Of a DNA stretch of 64,000 bases, positions 31,835 through 40,340 are shown one piece after another. Made by a program: the position numbers and the translations under genes. Source of the stretch: Algoriphagus alkaliphilus (GTDB lineage: Bacteria; Bacteroidota; Bacteroidia; Cytophagales; Cyclobacteriaceae); contig NZ_FMXE01000011.1 of assembly GCF_900103735.1 (NCBI RefSeq), positions 1 through 64,000 on the forward strand, in the 5' to 3' direction. The notes below the pieces were generated by a model that made no database searches, was not told where the DNA came from, and was given only the letters and a program-made list of their open reading frames with translations. The number at the start of each line of letters is the position of its first letter. The first letter of the stretch is position 1.

Positions 31835-33952
31835 TCAATCGGGCAAGGCAAAAGCGACATAAGCATCACCGCTTTTCGTTCCTTTTCCTCCTCCGCAGGC
31901 AATGACCAAAAACTGCTTTCCATTTTTCTCATAGACCGCAGGTGTCGCATGTCCGGCGGCGGGGAGTTTTGCTTCCCAGAGAATTTTACCGGTTTCTTTA
32001 TCAAAAGCTCTGATTTTTTCATCCTTGGTCGCTGCAATGAAAATCACTCCACCGGCTGTGGCAACTGGTCCTCCATAATTTTCGGTTCCAGTTGGAGCAA
32101 ATCCCTGCGTACTGAGTGAATCAATTTCACCCAAGGTTACCTGCCATTTTTTCTTGCCGGTATTCATGTCAATAGCGGTAAGTAGTCCCCACGGTGGATT
32201 GGAACCGTAAAGTCCTTCCTTTGTGACCAGCTTTTTATACCCATTCATGTAATATTGAGGATAGAGTTTGGAGCTTTTGGCTTCCAGCTCCTGCTTGTCA
32301 CCTGCATCCGCTTTTCCCATTAAGTAATCGATGAGAATCAATCGCTCTTCTTTGGTAATATGTCCAAAAGCAGGCATTGCTCCACGTCCCATTCTGAGAA
32401 GTTGGTCCAGGGAATCAGGCGTGTATTTATCTTTCAGCCCGATCAAGCTTGGCATAGCGGGCAGGTTTCCTTTTCGGTCTAAGCCGTGACAATTGCCGCA
32501 GTAGTTGGTGTAGATCGACTGGCCCACGTTTCCAAAACTTGCATTCGGCGTCATTTCAATCACCCAGGGAATTTGATTGGCATTGATGTACATCGTCTGA
32601 GTCCCGGGATCAAAAGATGCTCCACCCCATTCTGCACCACCGTCCATGCCGGGGAAAAGCACGATGGGTTTCTCAGGATGTGGAGGTGCCCATGTGTCCC
32701 CAAAGATTGCATTTGCGAGCTGAGAGCGGATGTCCGACTCCCACTCCGGCTTGAGATTGAGGATGTCTTTTTCCTCAAATACCATCTTCATAAATGGCTC
32801 AGGTAAACTTGGAATGGGCTGGGTTGGAGAAGTTTTTTCCCCACCCAATACAGATTGTGTGACCGGAGTTTCCACTATAGGCCAAATTGGTTTGCCGCTT
32901 TCACGGTCGAACACATAGGTCATCCCCTGCTTGGAGATCTGGGCTACTGCATCGATCCATTTGCCGTCTTTTTGGATGCGAATAAGATTGGGTGGAGCTG
33001 GGAAATCCCGATCCCAGACGTCATGATGAACGGCCTGAAAATGCCAGATTCGCTCTCCGGTTTTCGCATTCAGTGCTAAAAGTGAATTGGCGTAAATGTT
33101 ATCCCCATGCCGATAGCCTCCCCAGAAATCATAGGTTGCCGAACCGGTTGGTACAAAGACGATTCCTCGATCTTGGTCGACGACCATTCCGGCCCAGTTA
33201 TTTGCGGCTCCGATTTGCTTGACGTATTTGGGATCCCAAGTTTCATAGCCGGGTTCACCCTCATGAGGAATGGTATGAAAAATCCATTCCCGCTTTCCCG
33301 TTTTAATATTGTAAGCTCGAACATGTCCCGGTGCAGCATCCAAACCTTCCGAGAGGCGCATTCCCATAATCAGCAGGTCTTGATATACTACTCCTGGCGT
33401 GTTACTGACAATCAGGAAATCCTCCAAATCCGTATCCAAATCCTTTCGCATATCCACTTTTCCCTGATCACCAAAACTTAAAATTGGCTCTCCGGTCAGT
33501 GCATTGACAGCCATCAACCAATTTCCTGCTGAAAATAGGATTCGCTTGTCTTCCCCAGATTCCCAATAAGTGACTCCCCGGTTAGTTCCTGCCCAGGAAT
33601 TTTCCCCGCCCAAAACCTGAAAAGGATCAAATCTCCAAACTTCTTCTCCAGTGGCAGCATCCAAGGCAAAGACATTCAGTTTGGGTGTGGAGCCATACAG
33701 CAAGCCATTGACCACGATTGGTTGGCATTGAATCTGACTTCGTTCCGTGGCGTCGCCAGTGTTGTAAATCCACGCAACTTGGAGTTGAGCTACGTTTTCG
33801 GCTGTGATTTGGCTGAGAGAAGAATATCGGGAACCGTCCTGAGGGCCTCCATAATTTGACCAGTCGGTATAGTCGATTTCAGAGGTTGATTTTCCGCAGG
33901 AAAGAAGTAGAAAAACTAAGCAAAGGCAGAAAAGCCAATTTTTGAAGGTCAT
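31835..33952 (-). CDS. PQQ-dependent dehydrogenase with cytochrome c domain (lipoprotein)
   Basis: This protein has 705 residues from the chosen ATG. A longer frame exists upstream, but this start gives a lipoprotein signal (FCLCLVFLLLSCGK). The mature part opens DWSNYGGPQDGSRYSSLSQI, typical of eight-bladed quinoprotein dehydrogenases, with several tryptophan-docking blades (ALDAATGEEVWRFD; LNAKTGERIWHF; FDKETGKILWEAKL). A haem-binding CGNCH lies near residue 485, inserted between blades. Such enzymes oxidise sugars or alcohols in the periplasm and pass electrons to the respiratory chain. Related proteins are called quinoprotein glucose dehydrogenase; the substrate here is unknown. Confidence 0.9.
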   Translation of the reverse strand: MTFKNWLFCLCLVFLLLSCGKSTSEIDYTDWSNYGGPQDGSRYSSLSQITAENVAQLQVAWIYNTGDATERSQIQCQPIVVNGLLYGSTPKLNVFALDAATGEEVWRFDPFQVLGGENSWAGTNRGVTYWESGEDKRILFSAGNWLMAVNALTGEPILSFGDQGKVDMRKDLDTDLEDFLIVSNTPGVVYQDLLIMGMRLSEGLDAAPGHVRAYNIKTGKREWIFHTIPHEGEPGYETWDPKYVKQIGAANNWAGMVVDQDRGIVFVPTGSATYDFWGGYRHGDNIYANSLLALNAKTGERIWHFQAVHHDVWDRDFPAPPNLIRIQKDGKWIDAVAQISKQGMTYVFDRESGKPIWPIVETPVTQSVLGGEKTSPTQPIPSLPEPFMKMVFEEKDILNLKPEWESDIRSQLANAIFGDTWAPPHPEKPIVLFPGMDGGAEWGGASFDPGTQTMYINANQIPWVIEMTPNASFGNVGQSIYTNYCGNCHGLDRKGNLPAMPSLIGLKDKYTPDSLDQLLRMGRGAMPAFGHITKEERLILIDYLMGKADAGDKQELEAKSSKLYPQYYMNGYKKLVTKEGLYGSNPPWGLLTAIDMNTGKKKWQVTLGEIDSLSTQGFAPTGTENYGGPVATAGGVIFIAATKDEKIRAFDKETGKILWEAKLPAAGHATPAVYEKNGKQFLVIACGGGKGTKSGDAYVAFALPD

Positions 33953-34195
33953 TTGGGTGGTGGGTTTCGGAATGATAATATCGGATGATTTTTGAATCCT
34001 TACAAAATTTATATTCCTCGTAAGGACTTGGGTCACCCAAAGGAAGTTTTTTACCTCTTTGGCAAAATGATATCTCGCAAAGTCGGGAAGCCGCAAAGGG
34101 GGATTAAAAATTTGAAACTTGACCCTTTTGACAATGTTTTTAATGAATCTCGTAAAAAAGCTTAGCGTCTTGGCGAGAGAGCAAAATGCCGGATT

Positions 34196-34567
34196 TTAGA
34201 ATGATGTTGAAGCCAAAAACCCATTGATCTTCTTATCAAGCGTCCAGATCTTTTTTTGGTTTTGGATGGCTGCGAAAATGATGATGGAGTCAATCAAACC
34301 GATGCCTTTGTTGAATAATTCGTTTTTTTGGGAAAAAACTCCAGCTTCAAAAATTTGGTTTGGCGCATCTAACTTGGGTAAGTTACGGTAGTAAAGTTCG
34401 ATCATCTCCAATTCTCGCTTCCCTTTGGCTCCCTGCATCAATTCCGCAAAAATCACCTCCAAGGTACAGACAGACCCAGAGACTAAGAGCTGTTGACAAG
34501 GCTCGAAATACTCCGGGTTTCCTTTGAAATACTCGATCCAGATAGACGTGTCAAAGATTACCTCCAT
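34196..34567 (-). CDS. VapC-like PIN-domain toxin
   Basis: This 123-residue PIN protein has IFDTSIWIEYFKGN (first Asp), FAELMQGAKGKRE (conserved Glu), GLIDSIIIFAA (third Asp) and IWTLDKKINGF (fourth Asp). The full acidic set for metal-dependent RNA cleavage is present. The ATG lies directly after the antitoxin stop codon. It forms an intact type II toxin-antitoxin pair with the 68-residue protein upstream. Confidence 0.9.
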   Translation of the reverse strand: MEVIFDTSIWIEYFKGNPEYFEPCQQLLVSGSVCTLEVIFAELMQGAKGKRELEMIELYYRNLPKLDAPNQIFEAGVFSQKNELFNKGIGLIDSIIIFAAIQNQKKIWTLDKKINGFLASTSF

Positions 34568-34774
34568 CTAGGATTGATTTTTACTCCGAAGCTGCTCAGC
34601 GGTATAATAAAACTCAAGAGGCTCGGAGACAAGAGACTCAGATGCCCGTTTGATTTTTTCAATTGCGATGTATTGGGCAAGTGCCGTTTTCAATGCATCG
34701 GTGATGGTTGCAGCACGAGATAGCTCCATTGCTTCTTTGATCATTTCTTCTGGTATTAAAGCCGTTATCTTCAT
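34568..34774 (-). CDS. VapB-like antitoxin
   Basis: This 68-residue protein has the N-terminal ribbon-helix-helix pattern KITALIPEEMIKEAMELSRA, then ATITDALKTALAQYIAIE, of the DUF2191-type antitoxins, and a C-terminal PLEFYYTAEQLRSKNQS that should wrap the PIN toxin. Its stop codon abuts the toxin ATG. It should bind its own promoter. Confidence 0.85.
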   Translation of the reverse strand: MKITALIPEEMIKEAMELSRAATITDALKTALAQYIAIEKIKRASESLVSEPLEFYYTAEQLRSKNQS

Positions 34775-34995
34775 TTTGGATTTTTGATACCAATATACGA
34801 TAGATCATCGTATTCAGACAGCCTTGAAAGGTGTATTTGAAAATCTGTGTAAGAATGATGTTTGTACACAACTTTTACCTAATCTGAATTAAACTAAACA
34901 CTGGAAGTAGTCTCGAGATAATTTCTCTTAAAATAGGGGTTGGATCTTCTTATCCAGGTTGAAATCAATCCTTCTTCAATATCGATAGCAGGAAA

Positions 34996-35796
34996 TCAGG
35001 CCATGTGCTTCATCGAGTTTTCTTGCTTTGAGGAGGTTTTACTTTGAGTTACCTCTTCGAATTTATTTTCATAATCCTCTCGCAGTGTTCCGAAAATCCG
35101 ATCCCAAATCAACGTGTACAATCCGTAGTTGCCATGGAAATACTGATGGTGCTGGTTGTGTGCCGTGCCGGTATTGATCCATCGGCCGATCCAAGTGCGC
35201 TGAAAGTTTTTGGGATAAAGTTCATAGCCGAGATGTCCGTACACATTGTAGGAGAACTGGAAAAGCATAAATAATCCGAATGCAGCCTGATGAACCGGCA
35301 GAACAAAACCCAAAACCAAGATAATTCCTGCCTCAATCACTGCTTCAAAAGGGTGAAATGCATACGCCGTCCAAGGAGAGGGATTGGTGGAATAATGGTG
35401 GACTTTATGAATAGCCTTGAAAAGTCGGGGATGATGCATCAGTCGATGTGCCCAATAGAAATAGGCATCATGAATCAAAAACATCAGGGGAAAACTGAGG
35501 TAGAAATACCCCCAACCGAATTTTTCAACGTCACGGTAGTACAGCGTGTATGGGGATAACAATACAAATACGACCGCTGCCATCGTGGCAAAGATTAGAA
35601 TCGTAATGAGCGAATAGGTAATATCTCGGGAGTAATCCTTCAGTTTTGGAAACTTAGCCTGCATTTTACGACTGGCCAAAATCCCATTAAGTATGAAGTA
35701 AAACAGGAAAAATACGGTGCCTGCTATCAGGAAGTAACGGAAGGTTACATTCCCTGCGATTCTTGTCCATCTAAAGAAGAAGTCTTCCCAAATCAT
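34996..35796 (-). CDS. Fatty acid hydroxylase / sterol desaturase family protein
   Basis: This is a 266-residue membrane protein with four or so helices and the di-iron His boxes: HDAYFYWAHRLMHH (HxxxxxxxHxxxHH), HKVHHYS, and HNQHHQYFHGNYG near the C-terminus. The family puts hydroxyl groups or double bonds into lipids using O2. It is likely in the cytoplasmic membrane. It is divergent from ccmB and transcribed alone. The lipid substrate is not clear. Confidence 0.9.
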   Translation of the reverse strand: MIWEDFFFRWTRIAGNVTFRYFLIAGTVFFLFYFILNGILASRKMQAKFPKLKDYSRDITYSLITILIFATMAAVVFVLLSPYTLYYRDVEKFGWGYFYLSFPLMFLIHDAYFYWAHRLMHHPRLFKAIHKVHHYSTNPSPWTAYAFHPFEAVIEAGIILVLGFVLPVHQAAFGLFMLFQFSYNVYGHLGYELYPKNFQRTWIGRWINTGTAHNQHHQYFHGNYGLYTLIWDRIFGTLREDYENKFEEVTQSKTSSKQENSMKHMA

Positions 35797-35947
35797 AGTT
35801 TTGGTGTATAAAGCCTCTCAATTTAGGAAAAGAAGTTCTTTGTCCCAAAAACTGGTTACCTTATTGAAAAGGGGTTCCAAGCTTTGTAAATTCTTAAACT
35901 TTTTAGCGCCTTTGTGCCTTTGTGGCAAATCTTTGAAGGCCAATTTT

Positions 35948-35955
35948 TACCTTTG
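35948..35955 (+). promoter_or_regulatory. TAnnTTTG box 4 bp before the ccmB start codon
   Basis: TACCTTTG is followed by GGCC and the ATG, the same spacing as for the helicase and clpS genes. An almost leaderless message is predicted. Confidence 0.5.
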
Positions 35956-35959
35956 GGCC

Positions 35960-36625
35960 ATGTGGAAAGAAATCTCCGTCCTGATCCATAAGGAAATCAC
36001 GCTGGAATGGCGTCAGAAATACGCCTTGAATGGGATTTTATTGTATGTGGTTTCGGCGGTTTTTATCACTTATCTCAGCGTAGGTGCCAAGATGGGGAAC
36101 CTTTCCATCCCCACCTGGAATGCGCTGTACTGGATCATTATTCTTTTTTCGGCAGTCAATGCCGTTGCCAAGAGCTTTGTGCAGGAGCATCAAGGCAGAC
36201 AACTTTATTACTACATGATCGCCTCGCCTGAGTCGATTATTCTTTCAAAAATCATCTATAACACCGGATTGACCTTGATTTTGGCCTTGCTTGGCTACGG
36301 AGTGTTTTCAGTGATATTGGGAAATCCCGTTCAGGATCAAGGATTGTTTCTGACCAATCTGATTTTGGGATCAGTGGGATTTTCTGCCAGTTTGACCATG
36401 GTGAGTGGGATTGCATCCAAAGCTGGAAATAACGCAACACTGATGGCGATTTTGAGTTTCCCGGTGATTATTCCAATTCTGCTGATGGCGATTCGGATTT
36501 CCAAAAATGCCCTAGACGGGCTGGATTGGAGTGTAAGTGCGGATAAGCTGCTCAGCCTTTTGGCCATCAATGCGATTGTGGGTGTGACAGCGTATATTTT
36601 GTTTCCTTATCTGTGGAGAAGCTGA
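35960..36625 (+). CDS. ccmB: Haem exporter membrane protein CcmB
   Basis: This 221-residue protein has six hydrophobic helices. The N-terminal WKEISVLIHKEITLEWRQKY and YMIASPESIILSKIIYN are typical of CcmB, the membrane part of the ABC complex needed for cytochrome c maturation. The ATG at 35960 is chosen because the family begins with this segment, although the frame is open for 159 bp upstream. The partner ccmA is not adjacent; ccmC is not in the window. Cytochrome c proteins such as the one at 31835-33952 depend on this pathway or its equivalent. Confidence 0.88.
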   Translation: MWKEISVLIHKEITLEWRQKYALNGILLYVVSAVFITYLSVGAKMGNLSIPTWNALYWIIILFSAVNAVAKSFVQEHQGRQLYYYMIASPESIILSKIIYNTGLTLILALLGYGVFSVILGNPVQDQGLFLTNLILGSVGFSASLTMVSGIASKAGNNATLMAILSFPVIIPILLMAIRISKNALDGLDWSVSADKLLSLLAINAIVGVTAYILFPYLWRS

Positions 36626-36734
36626 TAGGGAAGTACGAGGTTTGAAATACGAAGTACGAGGTGCAAAGAAGTTTCAAGCTTGAAGTATCCCATTTGGCGA
36701 CTTTGCAATCTTCCAACTTTTCAACTTTTCTATC

Positions 36735-36812
36735 CTTCAACTCCCTCCTTTGTGAGGCAGGTCCTCAGTGTGACAGTAATTTTCCAATTTTTCAATCTTC
36801 AAATCTTACAAT
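36735..36812 (+). repeat. Interspersed intergenic repeat (copy 1)
   Basis: The stretch AACTCCCTCC...GAGGCAGGTCCTCAGTGTGACAGTAATTTTCCAATTTTTCAA recurs at 38561-38625 and, shortened, at 38634-38690. It lies in the space between the convergent ccmB and DUF4221 genes. Confidence 0.6.
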
Positions 36813-36814
36813 TC

Positions 36815-37960
36815 TCACTTCAACTCGCTAAAATCAAAGGTATGAATCACCATTTCATTCTCATTGAATTCAGGATTATCCGGGTGCATTGGGAAGAGAT
36901 TTAGTCCTTTTTCATCAACGAAGTAGCAGTGCGCATAATATGAATTGCGAGGCATTGGGAACTCACCCAGTAACTCAAAGTTTCCACCATCATAAATGCT
37001 AAGCACAAAATAAGGAGGAGTAGCACTGAACTGCATTGGGTCTGTATTTTCGGGAATCTCTTCCCCCGGCCAGCCAAACCTGTAGAGTAGCTCACGATGA
37101 GGGTCATAAGTCAATCCGAAATTCTCAGCATTTTTGTAAAGCGCCCTCATGTTATCTTCAATAGAAAAGGAATTTTTGTCCCGTAAAAAATACTCGTTTG
37201 AATAATTTTTGGTGAAGTTAGTCTTTAGAATATGCTCTTTTATTTTTGTTTTTTGTGGCTCAATCTCATACATGATATCACTAAATGCGTGAAGTAAAAA
37301 AATTGATTTAGAGGAATTCGTCCCCGAAAAAGTAATTTTATTATTCTTTTCGATAACTGTTTTTGTTAGGGTATGTGGTAAGGCACTTAGCGTTCCGGAA
37401 GAATAATTTAAAGCTAGAAGAGGGGGATATTGATTCAGAACTGATTCATCGAGTTGATTTGGCTTTAGCATGCTCAAGGTCGAAAGCTGAGCAATCAATT
37501 GATCGTCAAATTCAAAAAACATATTTGAATATCTCGTCATAGAAGCGAGGGTCATGCCAAGAGGAGATAATTCATTGTAATCAAAGTTGCCGATGATTTT
37601 CCCTGAGCTATTGAGAAGTTTCACTTCATACACCATCGTGGGGATATAAATGCTATCAGGGGTGTGAACAAAAAATCCCAAAGGCCGCCCCATACCATTC
37701 GGTCCTTCACGCTCTAGTTTAATCGTGTTGATTAACTTTTTGGATTTTAAGTCAAAAACTCCGATGGTTTCCCTGTCTGAATTCCACCAGTATAATTTAC
37801 CGCCAAGCAACTGAATAGCTCTTGTAAATGGCTCTGTTTTTCTGTCGATTTCTATTGTAGTAGTATCTGATATGTAGTCGAGCGGATTTTCAGAAAGAAC
37901 CTTTGGTTGGGAACATGAAAAAAGTAATGCAATTAAGAGTATAAATGGAGATCTATTCAT
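36815..37960 (-). CDS. DUF4221-type beta-propeller lipoprotein
   Basis: This 381-residue protein has a lipoprotein signal (SPFILLIALLFSCSQ). The body contains repeated beta-propeller strands (GGKLYWWNSDRETIGVFDLK; SIYIPTMVYEVKLLNSSGKI; PYFVLSIYDGGNFELLGEFP), matching DUF4221 or 6-bladed propeller proteins of Bacteroidota. The ATG giving the shortest signal peptide was chosen over one 33 bp upstream. It is downstream of a small Cys-rich exported peptide gene, with a hairpin between the two. Such pairs are common in Bacteroidota, but their function is unknown. Confidence 0.7.
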   Translation of the reverse strand: MNRSPFILLIALLFSCSQPKVLSENPLDYISDTTTIEIDRKTEPFTRAIQLLGGKLYWWNSDRETIGVFDLKSKKLINTIKLEREGPNGMGRPLGFFVHTPDSIYIPTMVYEVKLLNSSGKIIGNFDYNELSPLGMTLASMTRYSNMFFEFDDQLIAQLSTLSMLKPNQLDESVLNQYPPLLALNYSSGTLSALPHTLTKTVIEKNNKITFSGTNSSKSIFLLHAFSDIMYEIEPQKTKIKEHILKTNFTKNYSNEYFLRDKNSFSIEDNMRALYKNAENFGLTYDPHRELLYRFGWPGEEIPENTDPMQFSATPPYFVLSIYDGGNFELLGEFPMPRNSYYAHCYFVDEKGLNLFPMHPDNPEFNENEMVIHTFDFSELK

Positions 37961-37974
37961 AAGAAGGAATAATA

Positions 37975-38008
37975 CCATCCCTTTCAATAACAAAAGAGAA
38001 AGGGATGG
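37975..38008 (-). promoter_or_regulatory. Intercistronic hairpin between peptide and propeller genes
   Basis: CCATCCCTTT (37975-37984) and AAAGGGATGG (37999-38008) pair perfectly. No T run follows on the minus strand, so it may protect the upstream part of the message or give partial termination rather than a full stop. Confidence 0.55.
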
Positions 38009-38019
38009 AAAATTAAAAT

Positions 38020-38214
38020 TTACTCGACTACAGGAACATCACAATTTGTTCCCGAAACAGCACATAAACCATCGTTTGCAGTCCAATTACATTCCATGTT
38101 TCGCTCATCCCACTTACACCAATTTGCAGCCTGGGCTGAAACAACTGCTGTCGATCCAAAGAAAACTACAACTAGGCCACATGCAGCCAAAAGAGATTTC
38201 ATCTTGTTTTTCAT
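38020..38214 (-). CDS. Small exported Cys-rich peptide
   Basis: This 64-residue protein has a signal segment KSLLAACGLVVVFFGSTAVV, SAQA. The mature part is about 35 residues with four Cys (NWCKWDERNMECNW; DGLCAVSGTNCDVP). It resembles the NVEALA-like small peptides that accompany beta-propeller lipoproteins in Bacteroidota, but without a clear NVEALA motif. It is preceded by the recurrent leader element and followed by the DUF4221 gene. A second in-frame Met at residue 5 could be the true start. Confidence 0.6.
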   Translation of the reverse strand: MKNKMKSLLAACGLVVVFFGSTAVVSAQAANWCKWDERNMECNWTANDGLCAVSGTNCDVPVVE

Positions 38215-38307
38215 ATGTTTATAATAGTTTTAAGCGGCCATATGGAATCTTCGCATGTTTGATAATCATCCCTCTGTGTGACACCGAAGGGTCATGCTTG
38301 ATTTCAT
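38215..38307 (-). promoter_or_regulatory. Recurrent leader element, copy 3 (before Cys-rich peptide gene)
   Basis: On the minus strand it runs from ATGAAATCAAGCATGACCC to ATTATAAACAT just before the ATG (93 bp). The first 19 bases are identical to those of copy 1, and the segment ATGCGAAGATTCCATATGGC is shared with copies 1 and 4 apart from single changes. Confidence 0.65.
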
Positions 38308-38705
38308 AAAATTTGTTTTTAAAAGTTAAACATTAAATATAGTTGAAAAGTATTAACTGAATTTCAAGTTTAAAATAAAACTTACACCCCCTCCCAATAT
38401 TTGGTTTGAATGGATTTAATTTAGTTTCTGTGGGAAATATGAATAGTGTGAAGTTGATGGTAGTGAAAAAAATCCTTTGATCTGGGTGGTGCGCACTTTG
38501 CAACCTATCAACTTTGCAACCTTTCCACTTACCAACTTCCCAAACCTAATTTTTCAACTCTTCGACTCCCTCCCTTCGCGAGGCAGGTGCTCAGACTGAC
38601 AGTAATTTTCCAATCTTCCTATTTTTCAACTCTTCGACTCCGCTCAGAGTGACAGTAATTTTCCAATTTTTCAATTTTCCAATCTTTCAATTTTATATTT
38701 AGCTC
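38308..38705 (+). repeat. Intergenic region with two interspersed repeat copies
   Basis: No gene is visible between the divergent peptide and SDR genes. Positions 38561-38625 and 38634-38690 carry the CTTCGACTCC...CTCAG...TGACAGTAATTTTCC repeat also found at 36735. The rest is AT-rich, with short direct repeats of the type CAACTTTCCAACTTTCC. Confidence 0.55.
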
Positions 38706-38793
38706 ATGAAATCGAGAATTACGATATCTTCTCACACTGGGGAATATCCAAATGCGAGATTCCATATGGCCGCTGAAAAAACATTATGATCAT
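38706..38793 (+). promoter_or_regulatory. Recurrent leader element, copy 4 (before second SDR gene)
   Basis: The 88-bp stretch runs from ATGAAATCGAGAATTACG to TGATCAT directly before the ATG. It shares ATGCGA-GATTCCATATGGC and the GCTGAAAA block with copy 3, with a 1-bp difference that shifts the frame. In this copy a short frame (DSIWPLKKHYDH) reads into the SDR gene. Confidence 0.6.
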
Positions 38794-39555
38794 ATGAAAA
38801 ACAAAATCGCCCTGATCACCGGAGCTACGTCCGGGATCGGAAAAGCCTGTGCGTTGACCCTTGCCAAAATGGGTTTTGATATCATCGGAACCGGCCGAAG
38901 AGCTGATAGACTGGATGAGTTAGCAAAGGAATTGGAATCTGGAATTCGCTTTTTGCCCCTAGTTTTTGATGTGCGTGAGCGTGAAAAAGTCGGTGAAATC
39001 CTCGGAAATCTCCCCTCAGACTGGTCAGCGGTAGATATTCTGATCAACAATGCCGGAAATGCCCACGGTATGGATCCAATTCAAACTGGCAGCCTGGACG
39101 ATTGGGATGCGATGATGGATATCAATGTGAAGGGATTACTCTATGTGTCCAAAGCGATCATTCCCGGCATGACTGAGCGCAATTCGGGGATGATTATCAA
39201 TATTGGCTCCATCGCCGGCAAGGAAGTTTACCCTAATGGAAATGTCTATTGCGGTTCCAAGTTTGCTGTGGATGCGATCACCAAAGGCATGCGGATCGAT
39301 TTGAATCCTTTCGGGATCAAAGTAATCGGAATTCATCCGGGTCTGGTGGAGACGGAGTTTTCTTTGGTGCGCTTTAAGGGAGATGAAACCCGTGCCGAAT
39401 CGATTTATAAAGGCTTCGAACCACTTTATGCTCAAGATATTGCGGAGATAGTTGAGTTTGTGGTGAATCGACCTGCTCACGTGGTCTTGGCGGATATTGT
39501 GGTGCTGCCGACTGCTCAGGCTTCCGCTACTTTGGTCAAGAAAAATCTAGTGTGA
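38794..39555 (+). CDS. SDR oxidoreductase, YdfG-like
   Basis: This 253-residue SDR has TGATSGIG (9-16), the acidic/basic loop GTGRRADRL, which suggests NADP(H), NNAG near 90, and a catalytic NIGSIAGKEVYPNGNVYCGS-K. The end VNRPAHVVLADIVVLPTAQA is typical of YdfG/YMR226c-type 3-hydroxy acid dehydrogenases (serine, 3-hydroxypropionate and similar substrates). A longer frame starts at 38752, but family proteins begin at the MKNKIALITG chosen here. Its stop codon overlaps the next ATG. Confidence 0.9.
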   Translation: MKNKIALITGATSGIGKACALTLAKMGFDIIGTGRRADRLDELAKELESGIRFLPLVFDVREREKVGEILGNLPSDWSAVDILINNAGNAHGMDPIQTGSLDDWDAMMDINVKGLLYVSKAIIPGMTERNSGMIINIGSIAGKEVYPNGNVYCGSKFAVDAITKGMRIDLNPFGIKVIGIHPGLVETEFSLVRFKGDETRAESIYKGFEPLYAQDIAEIVEFVVNRPAHVVLADIVVLPTAQASATLVKKNLV

Positions 39556-40304
39556 TGCGCAAATCCATTGCCTTAATTCTGGGTTTAAGTTTTGCCTGCG
39601 CTCCTCCTCAGAAAAGTGACCAGGAATTGTTCACGGAACAGCAACGCGAAGCGATCGAATCTCCACTGGAGGTGATTGAACAGGCGGAGCTACCAGAGTT
39701 GGAGAAAACATTGATCGCTCAGGGTTTGGTAGATATTGAAACCGTCATTCCAGGGGTTCGAGTGGAATTGAAGTATTCTACCGAAGATAATTTTTTCGGA
39801 AAAGATGTTTACGAAGACCATGTGCGATGCTACCTCCAGCCTGTGGTAGCTGAGATGCTCAGAAAGGCACAGGAGAGTTTGCAGCGGGATTATCCCAATT
39901 TGACCTTATTGGTTTATGATGGGGTGCGCCCTTTGAGCGTGCAACAGATTCTCTGGGATGATTTGGACAAACCGGACAGCATTAAGCCACTCTATGTGGC
40001 TGATCCCAAAATCGGTGGCTTGCACAATTATGGTGTTGCGGTGGATCTGACCATTTTCGATAAGGAATCTGGTAAGCCTTTGGATATGGGTACGGCCTAT
40101 GATTACTTTGGGTATCCTGCCTATCCTGATCGGGAAAAACAGATGCTTGCAGAGGGAAAAATCACCAAAACCCATGTTTCCAACCGGGAAATCCTCAGAA
40201 AAGTGATGATCGGGGCAGGCTTTACAGGAATCGGTAGCGAATGGTGGCATTTCAATGCATTTTCACGGAAGCAAGCTGGAGAGAAATTTAAGCTTATAAA
40301 ATAA
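39555..40304 (+). CDS. VanX-like D-Ala-D-Ala dipeptidase (M15 family) lipoprotein
   Basis: This 249-residue protein has a lipoprotein signal (SIALILGLSFACAPP). Zinc-site features of M15D are present: GLHNYGVAVDLTIF near 156-169 (His and Asp ligands) and EWWHFNAF near 230 (Glu base and His ligand). LKYSTEDNFFGKDVY and the YDGVRPL arginine turn fit VanX/Ddp. It probably recycles cell-wall D-Ala-D-Ala in the periplasm rather than giving vancomycin resistance, since no vanHA genes are present. It is translationally coupled to the SDR gene (TGATG). Confidence 0.88.
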   Translation: MRKSIALILGLSFACAPPQKSDQELFTEQQREAIESPLEVIEQAELPELEKTLIAQGLVDIETVIPGVRVELKYSTEDNFFGKDVYEDHVRCYLQPVVAEMLRKAQESLQRDYPNLTLLVYDGVRPLSVQQILWDDLDKPDSIKPLYVADPKIGGLHNYGVAVDLTIFDKESGKPLDMGTAYDYFGYPAYPDREKQMLAEGKITKTHVSNREILRKVMIGAGFTGIGSEWWHFNAFSRKQAGEKFKLIK

Positions 40305-40340
40305 GACGTTAGTATTAAGACGCAAGTATCAAGACTGAAA

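Noticed and set aside
39555-40304. Vancomycin resistance gene vanX
   Set aside because: The protein has the VanX fold, but no vanH, vanA or regulator genes are near. It carries a lipoprotein signal, so a role in cell-wall recycling is more likely.
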